NCBI GenBank assembly: GCA_905221605.1
Contig: CAJNDS010000332.1
Span: forward strand, 5,001-69,000
From: Symbiodinium natans
Taxonomy: Eukaryota; Sar; Dinophyceae; Suessiales; Symbiodiniaceae
DNA length: 64,000 nucleotides
Reading direction: 5' to 3'
The position numbers and the translations under genes are program-made. This document shows, piece by piece, positions 1-10,073 of the stretch (its first letter is position 1; each line of letters opens with the position of its first letter). The notes below the pieces were generated by a model. It searched no databases and had not been told where the DNA came from. It saw nothing but the letters and a program-made list of their open reading frames with translations.

Positions 1-104
1 ACTGCTGCGGAGGATGCCTCCAGAGGAAACCTCCGCATGCGTGCTTGGACTTGGCGGGTGCTGACAATTGGGCAAAGGCCTGCCTCATGGCTGCCTGGCT
101 GAAT

Positions 105-2507
105 CTAATCTCTTACATAGAAGGCCAAGTACGATCCTCGACATATTTGATCCGAGAGGAGCATGGTGCATCTTGGCGGATCACTATCATCAGCTAGGTA
201 CGCAACTCCATCTCTCCAGAATCCCGCTCTGTAATGTCCAGAGTTCCAGTCTTCGCCGATATGAATAATGAATGCATAGAGGCTAAAGGACACTGCTTCT
301 GTTGAGGTTCCGTTATCTTGAAACATTGGCATCTCAAGAACTGTGTCCAGCGCTTGTGGGCGGGAAGTTTTGATTTGCTGATCAAATCTTTGAATTTGTA
401 AGCAAATGAGTCTTGTATCTGGAAGCAAGGCAAACACACTACCCCTGTTCGTCCATTGTGTTACTGATTGCTGAAGAGTCGAGAGTCCATCCGGCGGCTC
501 GGGTAGATACAGAATCAAGCCACCTTTTTCCTCAACACTTATGCGCTCCTCCGGTGCTGAGATATGAACTCGCGCCTCCCATTTATCTGATGAAAGATCT
601 GGAATACGCTGAGAGATATGCAACAGAAATTGAGATGCATCCTCCTGCCTGGGTCGTAATCGCCATCCCGCTAGCAGCGGACGAAGATGTCGCAACCTCC
701 GAACATCCGCATGAGAGGATCTGCCATTCAGGGAACCTATTTCCGTTAGGACGGAATTTAAAGAAGGATCTGGGAACAGCCCGTCTGACAAGAGAGAGAT
801 AAGGATATGAACGACCGTGTGTGCATAGCACAGTTGATGCGGATTATGATAAGCTAGACGCCAGGCAGCGTCTTGCATGGAAGCTGTGGGAGGTGCAGTG
901 GTTGAACGACCCGAGACGCGTGCAGTGTATGTCAGCAAAGAAGCTCGGCTGCTGGAGGAAGCCTCCTGGGAGGAAGCCTCCCTTCCTCTCACCTGGCTAA
1001 TTGGAGGATCTGCACTGAAGAGATCTGGCAGTTCCATAGGCTTGGCACAAGCTGCACTCATGGCGTATGTCTGAAGCAGAACCACACATTGCTCTGCACG
1101 GCGTACTGGAGCATCTACCACAATGCGACAATACCTACATTCTTCTTTTTTGTGCAGGAGGCGCTTATGTGTTCGCATGTTGGCAAGAATGGATGCCGAG
1201 GATTGTGCCCAGAAAGCGGGATGAGCTTTCTGAATGTGCTGTTTCACTCCTTTGTGGCCAACAATGTATTGCCCACAGAGACTGCAGTTCGTTAATAGAT
1301 GCTGAGTGACATGTCTCTTTTTTAGTAGAAGATCAGGATCCTTCTTAAGTTGTTCCTGCACGCTAGACTGATAGATCATAGCTATGCTTTCTGAGCTTGT
1401 ACAGGATTTGGCTCGTTCTTTCAGCTCGTGCAGCTGAGGGCAAATGCCTGACTCCACATGTCTGCGAAGTTGATGCATTGTGCGCAACTGCCTGTTGCAT
1501 GCCGCACATTGCGGAAGTCCTTTGCAGCTATGCACAGTGACCTGAAATTTTGGGCCTAGCTGATTCGCACTCTGTCCTCCATGCTTCACCAGAGTATGTT
1601 GCTGAAGACCCTTAGCGCTGGAAAATTTCCGATCGCACAGAGAGCACGGTACCTCCTGGTCTGCCTCGGTCAGGTCCAAATGCATGCTCTGAAGCTCCTG
1701 TTGCAGCGCAACAATCCTACCTCTAAGTCCCAGATACCACTGTATGTTCTGATCCGGGTTGTACTTCTGACAGGCATCTAGTGCGTCTTGATAGTTTTTC
1801 ATCTGGCTGATCAAAACTGCTTGAGGAGTCTGAACCTTATATTGCTCGAACAGAGTCTTCGTGTCAATATGGCTGTAGTGCTGATGTTGCTTAAAGATGG
1901 ATCTTAGCATCCTCGAGTATTTACTCTGAAGCTTCTGAAGACCTGATGAGGTGATGCCAGTGGCCACAAGCCCATGCAAGAGTGAGGATTCCACATAGAC
2001 CCTCCAGATCTCCAACTTCTTTGAAGCCTCCAAGGCCTTAGTGGAGCACAGGATGTGTCGAAGTAGCTCAAACTTGCCTTGAGCTTGGGCGATCCTATAG
2101 TCAACAGTCTGGTCTTTGTAGGATCCATAGCTGAACTGCACCCCTAGATATGTTAGTTTGTGATGAATCGGAATCTTATGTCCTGAGGGAAGGACGATGT
2201 GCAACTGCTTCTCTTTGCGCATCGTGTGCTTTTTGCGAAAGATGGACTGCTGAGTGCCCTGAACCATTAGCAAGGCTTTGGACTTCGTTGGATTGACTTC
2301 CAGCCCCACGTCCTCAAGAGACTGAAAGAGAGCCTCTATTCTGAGCAGGACTTTCTGAAGTTCAGGAAAGCTCGAGAAGGTTTCCTGGAGCAGGAAATCG
2401 TCTGCAAAGACTGTTAGGATGTCCCTAGCTTGCTTGCTATCTGGGCCCCATTTCTGCTCCATTCTAGAAGTGTCAGCGCAGACCACAATGCCGGGGCTAG
2501 CTTGCAA
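105..2507 (-). CDS. Retroelement polyprotein, 3' part: RT C-terminal half, zinc fingers, USP-like peptidase
   Basis: 800 codons open. The first Met is only where the frame opens; translation really comes from the upstream frame. Residues 34-37 FADD are RT motif C (metal-binding aspartates) and 69-77 LEVNPTKSK is motif D. Zinc fingers lie near 288-309 (CSLC...H...H), 334-356 and 408-429. From about residue 546 the protein looks like a ubiquitin-specific protease (peptidase C19): Cys560 in HQLCYAHTVV, QEDASQFLLHI near 621 (the QQDAxEF box), LICLQIQRF near 701, and SGHYRAGFW with His758, followed by Asp774 or a neighbour. All three catalytic positions appear present. Known: USP domains cleave ubiquitin from substrates. 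Inference: the element carries a deubiquitinase, perhaps to protect its RNP or proteins. Its fusion to the RT frame is seen directly. Confidence 0.85.
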   Translation of the reverse strand: MQASPGIVVCADTSRMEQKWGPDSKQARDILTVFADDFLLQETFSSFPELQKVLLRIEALFQSLEDVGLEVNPTKSKALLMVQGTQQSIFRKKHTMRKEKQLHIVLPSGHKIPIHHKLTYLGVQFSYGSYKDQTVDYRIAQAQGKFELLRHILCSTKALEASKKLEIWRVYVESSLLHGLVATGITSSGLQKLQSKYSRMLRSIFKQHQHYSHIDTKTLFEQYKVQTPQAVLISQMKNYQDALDACQKYNPDQNIQWYLGLRGRIVALQQELQSMHLDLTEADQEVPCSLCDRKFSSAKGLQQHTLVKHGGQSANQLGPKFQVTVHSCKGLPQCAACNRQLRTMHQLRRHVESGICPQLHELKERAKSCTSSESIAMIYQSSVQEQLKKDPDLLLKKRHVTQHLLTNCSLCGQYIVGHKGVKQHIQKAHPAFWAQSSASILANMRTHKRLLHKKEECRYCRIVVDAPVRRAEQCVVLLQTYAMSAACAKPMELPDLFSADPPISQVRGREASSQEASSSSRASLLTYTARVSGRSTTAPPTASMQDAAWRLAYHNPHQLCYAHTVVHILISLLSDGLFPDPSLNSVLTEIGSLNGRSSHADVRRLRHLRPLLAGWRLRPRQEDASQFLLHISQRIPDLSSDKWEARVHISAPEERISVEEKGGLILYLPEPPDGLSTLQQSVTQWTNRGSVFALLPDTRLICLQIQRFDQQIKTSRPQALDTVLEMPMFQDNGTSTEAVSFSLYAFIIHIGEDWNSGHYRAGFWRDGVAYLADDSDPPRCTMLLSDQICRGSYLAFYVRD

Positions 2508-4915
2508 CCTTGTTTGATTCCTGAAGAAGTGGGAACTTGAATCTCTAGTCCACTTGTGCCCATGTTGTAGGAGGTCTCACTGTGTAGTTGAACTACCAGT
2601 TCTTTCGTAAAAGGGTCTGTTCCCAGGCGATCCAAGGCAGCTAGCAGCTCATGTCTATTAACAGAATCAAAAGCTTTGCTCAGATCAACCGAAATAGTAA
2701 GTGCCCCTGACAGCTGAGCCTGCCTGGCTCCGCGTTGGGACTTGTGCAGGTCCCTGCGATGCACTTGACGGAGCTGCTGCACGAAATCAAGGTGCTGACA
2801 TGCTTTCGCGATGGCGTCCCGCACCCCCCTCTGCCTGATGTAGGCAAATTGCGGCTGAAGCTGTGAGCTCTCTTGCAGTGCTGGTGCAATGCGAGTCTTC
2901 ACTGCGCCTGCTAGCACTTTGCCTGGCACGCTGATGACTCCTATGGGCCTCAGGTTTTTCATGGCGGTGGCTGGCTTGCCCGGCTTGGGGATCCATGCAA
3001 TTCGAGGGTCCTTTAGATAAGGGGAGATTTCAGAATGGGACACCTCAGAGTTGATTAGACCTGCTATGTGTTCGTGGGCTTCAGGACCTAGACTCTTCCA
3101 AGCTGAAACTGGGGCTGAGGTGCTGGGGACTGCTTTCCCCACTGGCACTGTCTTGATTTGTGAGGATACCTGCAAGGCGGTGATCGCTGCTCTGGGCACA
3201 GCAGCTACTGAGTGCAAAGGAGGACTTTTGGAGAAGATTTGACTCGAGTATTCGCGCATTGTTTTTAGTGAGGCCTCCGTATCAAGCGGCTCACCTGCTT
3301 GATCCCTTAGGTTGACTCTCTGCACTGGGCGCCACGGAGCAAGTTTCCTGAGAGTATGAGCCAGTTTGTGGGATTGTTGCCTTTTATCTTCCTGGGCTTG
3401 TAGAAGCAACTGCTCTTGCTTCTCTAGCTTTCTTTGTTTTTGCTGTTTTTTGAAAGTCCGCGCCTCCTCCTTGATGTCCTCCACAAGCTTCTGGCATTCT
3501 GAATTATGCTCGGTTCCAGCCCTCTTGTGCGCCTGGATTTGCCGCACTTTCTTCCAGTATTCCTGATGAATAGGACCTGCAACTGGCTGAGACTTGCGTG
3601 GAGGAGGATAGTGCTCAGCTGATACACTAACCATCACTTCATCCAGTTCTTGCCAAGACGGTCTCACTTGCATTGTCCTCACCACTGCTTCCGTCAGACG
3701 ATGTGAGTATGCCTGCCAGTTGTCATCTTTCCGCCGAAAGCTCGCATCCAGGGCTGTGGCATCAAACGGCCGTGGCTTGCTGGGTGTAGGTCTGTAAGGA
3801 GGAATGAACAGAGTGGCTCGCACTGGAAAGTGTTTTGATCCATCTCTGTAGGCAGCCACAGGAAAGTTCTTATCCGAGTAGGCCTCCTTGGATCTCCTCC
3901 GAGCATCGTGCAGTCTGACCAGCAAAAAATCGATCTGAGAGAAATATGTGCCATCACTGTTAGCATACGTACTGCGATGGCCAGAAGCCCATGTGTTCAG
4001 CGCAGTTAGTCCACAGGATTTGCAGAGCGAGGGCAGTGTCTTCACATCCGCATTTGCAAACAGTACTCGATGAGGCACACTTGGTCCGATATGAGGACGT
4101 TCAGTCACCGCATGCGCATTGAAATCCCCAGCCACAATCAAGAAGTCACGTTGTGGGACTCTCTGAATTCGATTTTCGAGCTGTGTCATCACGTCCTTTC
4201 TCCTGCCTCTGTTTTCCGTCTTCGAGAGCTTTGAATCCCAGACGTGCTGGCACAGGTTCAGGAGATGTATTCTGGATCTCTGCCACGGGATCATGACATG
4301 CTGCAAATGCCCTGGAACAATGGAAGTGCTGCGAATTTCTGAAAGAGGAGCCAGTGAGCTATGCACCAAGACAACCAGGCCAGCCTTGTGTCTGCTTGTT
4401 GAGCCACAGGTTAGGACTGACCACGGGCCTGAGCTGTAGACCTGGTCCTGCTGCCAATGCGATTCCTGCAGGAAAACGATTTTGATGTTCTTGTACTCTG
4501 TTGTTGCCAAAAGGGCCAGAATCTCGTTCCAAACTCGACTTGTAATTGAGCCTGCGTTCCAAGTAAGGACTTCCATGTCAAATTTGTGATGGATCTGTCT
4601 ATTCGGTTGAAAAGAACGCCTCTCCGCTTTCGCAGGAGACGCGAATTGTCCTTCATGAGCTCCTAGAGCCTGAGCTGTCAGAAGACGGCCTTTGTAAAGT
4701 GCTGCTCCCTTCGCCAGGGCAACTTTACAAGCTCTTTGGTAGCTTCGCTTGCCGGTTTTGTTCATGGTTAGCTGACTTCGCTGCGCATGCTGCTCAGCTT
4801 CATCGGGGGGCGCTACTTCCCGAAACCCTCGATTCTGATCCATGGCTGGACCCTGGGACTTGGGACCCAGGCACCCAAGAAAGCTCGCTACGGCTACGAG
4901 AAATAAAATCCTCAT
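2414..4915 (-). CDS. Retroelement polyprotein, 5' part: endonuclease and RT N-terminal half (frameshifted)
   Basis: The frame runs unbroken through the (GTT)n array up to 6001, but the first Met downstream of the repeat is at 4915, chosen here as start. The endonuclease/exonuclease/phosphatase fold begins at VLTWNAG (about 4570), with VFLQESHW, the metal site VAGDFNAH, SQIDFLLVR, and a terminal GSKHFPV in place of the usual SDH. A Lys/Arg/Gln-rich linker follows. RT motif A is ISVDLSKAFDSV and motif B SSGIKQGCKLAPALW. The frame then ends in a stop at 2414, before motif C, which is found in the overlapping frame 105-2507. The frameshift must lie in 2414-2490. The first residues after Met4915 are hydrophobic (MRILFLVAVASFLGCLG), probably by chance. 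Role: nicks target DNA and starts reverse transcription. Confidence 0.85.
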   Translation of the reverse strand: MRILFLVAVASFLGCLGPKSQGPAMDQNRGFREVAPPDEAEQHAQRSQLTMNKTGKRSYQRACKVALAKGAALYKGRLLTAQALGAHEGQFASPAKAERRSFQPNRQIHHKFDMEVLTWNAGSITSRVWNEILALLATTEYKNIKIVFLQESHWQQDQVYSSGPWSVLTCGSTSRHKAGLVVLVHSSLAPLSEIRSTSIVPGHLQHVMIPWQRSRIHLLNLCQHVWDSKLSKTENRGRRKDVMTQLENRIQRVPQRDFLIVAGDFNAHAVTERPHIGPSVPHRVLFANADVKTLPSLCKSCGLTALNTWASGHRSTYANSDGTYFSQIDFLLVRLHDARRRSKEAYSDKNFPVAAYRDGSKHFPVRATLFIPPYRPTPSKPRPFDATALDASFRRKDDNWQAYSHRLTEAVVRTMQVRPSWQELDEVMVSVSAEHYPPPRKSQPVAGPIHQEYWKKVRQIQAHKRAGTEHNSECQKLVEDIKEEARTFKKQQKQRKLEKQEQLLLQAQEDKRQQSHKLAHTLRKLAPWRPVQRVNLRDQAGEPLDTEASLKTMREYSSQIFSKSPPLHSVAAVPRAAITALQVSSQIKTVPVGKAVPSTSAPVSAWKSLGPEAHEHIAGLINSEVSHSEISPYLKDPRIAWIPKPGKPATAMKNLRPIGVISVPGKVLAGAVKTRIAPALQESSQLQPQFAYIRQRGVRDAIAKACQHLDFVQQLRQVHRRDLHKSQRGARQAQLSGALTISVDLSKAFDSVNRHELLAALDRLGTDPFTKELVVQLHSETSYNMGTSGLEIQVPTSSGIKQGCKLAPALWSALTLLEWSRNGAQIASKLGTS

Positions 4916-4936
4916 CTTGGGCCAGAATCTTACACC

Positions 4937-5825
<889 letters not shown>

Positions 5826-6057
5826 ACATCACGTGTAACGGATGGGGGGCCAAAAAATGCGCACTTCTGCACGACGTCCAGCCGATCGGAGCTCAGCTTC
5901 CGGTTGACGCTCACGGACTCGGCGCAACGGTTCTGATCGGGCTTTTGGGCCTTGACTCTTGGGGCCTTTCGGGGAAGCCGAGGGATGCTGAGGGCATACA
6001 CCTTGGGGTATGGGACTCTGAGGGGTCTGCCGCTTCAACGCTCCTGTCAATGTGACC

Positions 6058-6833
6058 TCAGTCGAGACCCGGCAGACATGCCACCCAAGGCACTTTCAGG
6101 AGCTTCTCTGGCACCTTGTCCTTGGGCAGCGCTTCGATGCTCCGCAGTGTGCCGGGCTGAAAAGTCACGGGTCCCCCGCCCGTTGTTATGAAAGCATCCA
6201 AGCCACCGGCGAGAGCTTCCAGGATGCAAGCGGATCTACGAGGAATGTACGAATTGCCTGAGAGCAGGGACTCGTGAGAGCAAGATAGATGTGCATAAAC
6301 AGACATATGACATATACATATGTACATGTATGAAGTATACATGTATGAACGTAGAAATATTCTGTGCGCACTTCTTATACATACATACACACGTAATTAC
6401 ACACATATACGTTGTACATACGTACATACATACCTACATACCTACCTACGTACGTACATACGTGCGTACGTACATACGTGCATACGTGCATACACGTATG
6501 TTGCGTGCTCTGCTGGACAATTCCAAAAGGCCTCCACGGTGAGCCGCAAGGTGCAGGCTTGGTTTTCGTCCCTGGCTCTGGGCTGGGATCATCTTTTGCA
6601 CTTTGCGAGGGTTCTGATGCTCTTCCAAGATTGTCTTGACGCTTGTTCATAATTCTCGGCCCTAGGTCCTGACATAGATTTAACGGGGCCCGGGGCTTCG
6701 CAGTGCTTCGCAGTGCTTCGCAGTGCTTCACAGTGCGTTGATTGCTTGTGGCACCTGGGCAGGGCGCGGTAGAAAGGCATCAGCATAGCGCCATTCTCGT
6801 CCGTGAGGGCATGGTGGAACCTCGACGTTGACA
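6058..6833 (-). CDS. Unidentified gene, terminal exon plus one upstream exon
   Basis: I do not recognise the family. The last exon (about 6058-6222) reads GGLDAFITTGGGPVTF, then LRSIEALPKDKVPEKLLK and a TGA at 6058; the frame is clean, balanced in composition and ends in an in-frame stop, while the other frames are low-quality. A second exon-like stretch at about 6755-6833 reads ALTDENGAMLMPFYRALP in an open minus frame. Between them lies a (TACATACG)-type microsatellite and a CGCAGTGCTT tandem repeat (6702-6735), which would be intronic. It ends about 230 bp from the CAA array that flanks the retroelement. The exon calls rest on coding-like composition only; splice sites are not firmly placed. 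Confidence 0.45.
6290..6500. repeat. ACATACGT/TACATA-rich microsatellite
   Basis: Degenerate tetranucleotide array of TACA, TACG and TACC units (for example ACCTACGTACGTACATACGT), strongly self-complementary. Reads as Tyr/His/Thr-rich ORFs in several frames, none credible. Confidence 0.9.
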
Positions 6834-7600
6834 TGCTTCGGGCTCATTCAAGGTGTCGCGCCGATACGAGCTCCTGGCACTCCCAGGAAGCGGACCAAAG
6901 GCAGCTTGGCAGGCCAGAGGTCGGGATCGAAGCGGATGTTGACCTCAGTTGATCCAGAGACTCAGAGATGCTCCACCGAGAGAATCCCCCCCCCCCCCCC
7001 AAAAAAAAACCTCAGACGCGTCGAGTCCTCAGACGCCAAGGCACCCTCCACGGGATGCCGTACGCCTCGTCCCCGTCTTCGCCCGCGATGCAGAGCCGCA
7101 GATCCTGCCGTGCTGCCCTGCTTAAGACTTGACATGTACACGTGTTACAATCAAGTTTGACATTCTTACGTGCAACCGTCCACATTCCACGTATCGACAG
7201 TATAGTCAGAACACGAGTGCAGATGCCAGGGCTTTTTTGGCCGAGGCCCTGACCCAGGGTCCGTGCCTTGGCTCACCACACAAATGGCAGGACTATCCTA
7301 ATCTATCCTATACTCCAATGGACTCCAAGGTGCTCAGGGCTCTCTGGCTTCTTGAGCTCACCCTGGTCGTCGCAAACGAGGGACGGTGTCCTCAGGATCT
7401 CGGGGGCCTTCTGGCTTAACCTTTGAGCCACTGAAACTCGCTCCAGCAGGTTAGACTGTTAGACGCTACGGCCGCTTCGACGTCGGCTCACAAAGCTGGG
7501 GCGCTTGAGATCTCCAATGTTGCTTACCTGACGTTGGCATACCAACGGCCAGCACATTCAAGGCGGATTCAAGTCATGAGTCGCGGGCCCACGATCAGGC
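6834..7600. other. No supported gene
   Basis: Contains a poly-C/poly-A run at 6989-7009. A short coding-like minus segment (DDQGELKKPESPEHL, about 7318-7370) is too weak to call. Nothing else recognised. Confidence 0.5.
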
Positions 7601-7609
7601 CGGACACTG

Positions 7610-8065
7610 AATCTTGTCGGGATGCATACGCCGGCGGGTTCGCTCGGAGCTCGGCCAGCTGCTTTTGTAAGTCCTGAAGCCAACTGCCCCACTTGAGGGT
7701 GACGAGTCTGGACCCCCCCCCCGTGTCTCTCCTGGAGGTCAAAGGCCTTTTCAGTTCTCTGCCTCTTTGCACTAGGCGACTCATCGGTCTCCTCCTCCTC
7801 GTAAAAAGCGGCGGAAGGGAGGACATGTGGACAAGTGGATGCGACAGCGTGATTTTCAGGATTTTGTGCTTTTGCACTTCTCTGGGCTCTCTGGGTCGGA
7901 AATGGTCGGAAGACAGAATAAGTCCTCAGAAGATGCAGACATAGTGCAGAAGGCCACTCTCTATACCGGGACCAGAGGGACACACTCTGCTCCTCTGCGG
8001 GACTCTCAGCCTTGGGCTCCGCGGTGCCATCAGCGGCCTCGGGGATTCGCACAAGAGACGCGGCT
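7610..8065 (-). CDS. Three exon-like segments of an unidentified gene
   Basis: Three minus-strand stretches look coding but have no recognised domain. About 7930-8062 reads AASLVRIPEAADGTAEPKAE and ends near LCLHLLR. About 7735-7803 reads EETDESPSAKRQRTEKAF, acidic then basic with a nuclear-signal-like AKRQR. About 7610-7697 reads WGSWLQDLQKQLAELRANPP, with heptad-like leucines, in a different frame from the second segment. A run of nine or ten Cs at 7712 lies between the last two, so the frame change is either an intron or a homopolymer error. They lie downstream of the channel gene on the same strand and could be its cytosolic tail, separated by the telomere-like array, or a separate gene. 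A fused ORF of 187 codons (7558-8121) spans all three but probably includes introns. Confidence 0.4.
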
Positions 8066-8274
8066 TGCAGAGCTAAGGGGCGGTGTGGCAGGGGTCCCCC
8101 TTCGGGTGACAGGCAAATCATCCGAAAACAAGACAGGGCAAATCAGAAAAAAACCAGGGCGCGAATCAGAAAACAAAGCCACCAACAGTGGGCACAATGC
8201 ATCTGTGTACTGTGCTTTCTGCGTCGGTGCAGAGTTCCCTGGCGGGCCATCTCCGTAGTCTAGCCCTGAGCCTA

Positions 8275-9480
8275 AGCCCAAAAAGACCCTAATCCCCAAA
8301 AAACCCTAAACCCTAAACCCAGCCCCAAACCCAAAAAAAACCTAAACCCGAAAAAACCCTAAGCCCTAAAACCCTGAAAAACGTTACCCTAAAAACCCTT
8401 CAACACCCCTGAACCCTGAACCCTAAAGACCTGGCCCTAAAACCTAAACCCTGAAGAACCCTAAACCCTAAACCCTAGAAAACCCCTAAACCCTAAAAGC
8501 CCTAAGCCCTACACCCTAAGAACTCCTGAGCCCTAAACGCAAAAAAACCCAAACCCCAAGAACCCCCAACTTCAAACCCCGAAAACTCTAAACCCTAAAA
8601 ACCCGTAAGCCCTAAACCCGAATCAAACCAAACCGTAAAAAACCCTAAGCCCAAAACCCTAAAAACCCCTAAACCTAGGCATGCTTTGTCAAAGCCATCA
8701 TGCGAGCATTGTGTTTGCAAATGGGGTGGGGGGCTGCGCCCCCCCCCCCCCCCCCCCCCCCCCCCCGCTTTATTCTTTTTCGAACCCATCATGCGAGCGT
8801 TGTTTTTGCAAATGGGAGGGGGGGGCTAAAAATCCCTAAACCCTAAACCCCAAAAACCCCTAAACCCTAAAAACCCCTAAGCCCTAACAACCCCTAAACC
8901 CTAAAAACCCCGAAGCCCTAAACCCCAAAAGCCCCTAAACTCTAAACCCAAAACCCAAAAACCCCCTCAAGCCTTAGACACCCTGTTGCCTAAACCAAAA
9001 AAACCCTAAACCCTAAAAACCCCTAAACTCTAAACCCCAAACAAACCCTACAAAAACCCTAAACCCTAAAAAGCCCTAAACCCTAAACCGAAAAAACCCT
9101 AAACCCTAAAACCCCCTAAGCCCTCAACTCTAAACCACCCCAAAACCTACACCCAAAGAAGCCTAAACCCTAAACCCTGAAACCCCTAAACCCTAAAAAC
9201 CCCTTATTTAAATAAAGCAAACCTTGCTGCTCGAGCGCAAGTGATAAAGTTGTTTGTTACCATAGCGGTCTGTATAGGGCTCTATCGACAGCTATCATAG
9301 GGGGGTACTTATCTTAACATGTCTTGGGGGAGATCCCTAAATCTAAACCCTAAAAGCACACCCTTAAACCCTCTCATGGGTTAGGTTAGGTTAGGTTAGG
9401 TTAGGGGCCTGGCCTCTTGCATTGCAGATTAGGTTAGGGTAGGTTCCGTTGGGTTAGGTAGGTTCGGTTAGCTTAGCTTG
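8275..9480. repeat. Degenerate telomere-like array, C-rich on + strand
   Basis: Dozens of CCCTAAA and variant units (CCCTAAAAACC, CCCTAAGC, CCCAAAAA), the dinoflagellate/plant telomere motif. Interrupted by a poly-C run of about 26 (8741-8766), a unique island at 9207-9340 and, at 9381-9405, five perfect TTAGG pentamers on the opposite strand. The orientation flip near 9375 means this is not a simple chromosome end. Confidence 0.92.
8694..8815. repeat. Short duplicated segment flanking poly-C
   Basis: CCATCATGCGAGC, TTGT and TTTGCAAATGGG recur at about 8694-8725 and 8786-8812 inside the telomere-like array, with a G-run followed by a C-run between them. Confidence 0.75.
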
Positions 9481-10073
9481 GGTTGGGGTTCGGCTCCTCT
9501 GTCCTTGCTCGCCCACTCCAGGCTATGGCGATGGCCCGCCAGTGGGAGAGATGTAAATGCATGGCTGTCCATGCATGCTGAGTCGCCCTACCATGGGTGG
9601 GTGATTCATTTTTCTTGTTTTCCGATTTGGGCAGCACCCGGCCCCCTTCTGTAGAAGGATCCAAGCAAAGAACGGTTGGTGGCATAATGAGCCTGCAAAG
9701 AAAGAGGCCCCTTTTAAGACGAAACCTCTGGCAACCGGTGCACAAGCACTGGGCCTCTGAACTGGGCTGGCTCTCATCCGCAGGCATGCTCGAAGGCCAC
9801 AGGTGAAGCGCGCCCATATGCTCGAGTGGATTGCTCAAGCGCTCAAGCCGCTATCAACTCCCTGGAACTTGCGGGGGGAACCCAAGTTGGGTTGGGGGGC
9901 GGTGTGGCCCCAGTTCCGTCATTCGGTCTTGACTCGTGTCTCGTCATCTGTAAAAAGTTCTGTTCGGAGCAGACATGCAGCGGAGTCGCACTCGCAGAGC
10001 CACTTGCAGGCTCAATACACTGGCATCTAGACAAAGCATCAACGAGTATCTGCATCCAAGTGAGAACTTACAC
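9481..10073. other. No supported gene (3' of channel S6 exon)
   Basis: Unique sequence between the telomere-like array and the last recognised channel exon. Further exons of the channel tail are expected here but none can be picked out. Confidence 0.5.

Larger units (their letters stand above)
1..4936 (-). mobile_element. LINE-type non-LTR retroelement, frameshifted, 3' end cut by window
   Basis: Seen: read on the minus strand, an apurinic-type endonuclease, a reverse transcriptase, three C2H2-like zinc fingers and a C19-like peptidase domain follow one another over about 4.8 kb, with no LTRs and no integrase. This order (endonuclease before RT) is that of non-LTR LINE elements; no RNase H is evident. 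One frameshift separates RT motif B from motif C, so this copy is probably dead, unless an assembly error is to blame. The 5' side abuts a long (CAA)n array starting at 4937. The 104 bases below the last stop codon would be 3' UTR, and the true 3' end lies outside the window. No target-site duplication can be defined. Confidence 0.88.

Noticed and set aside
8275-9480. Array as a true chromosome end
   Set aside because: Genes and unique sequence lie on both sides, units are degenerate, and orientation flips; interstitial telomere-like sequence fits better.
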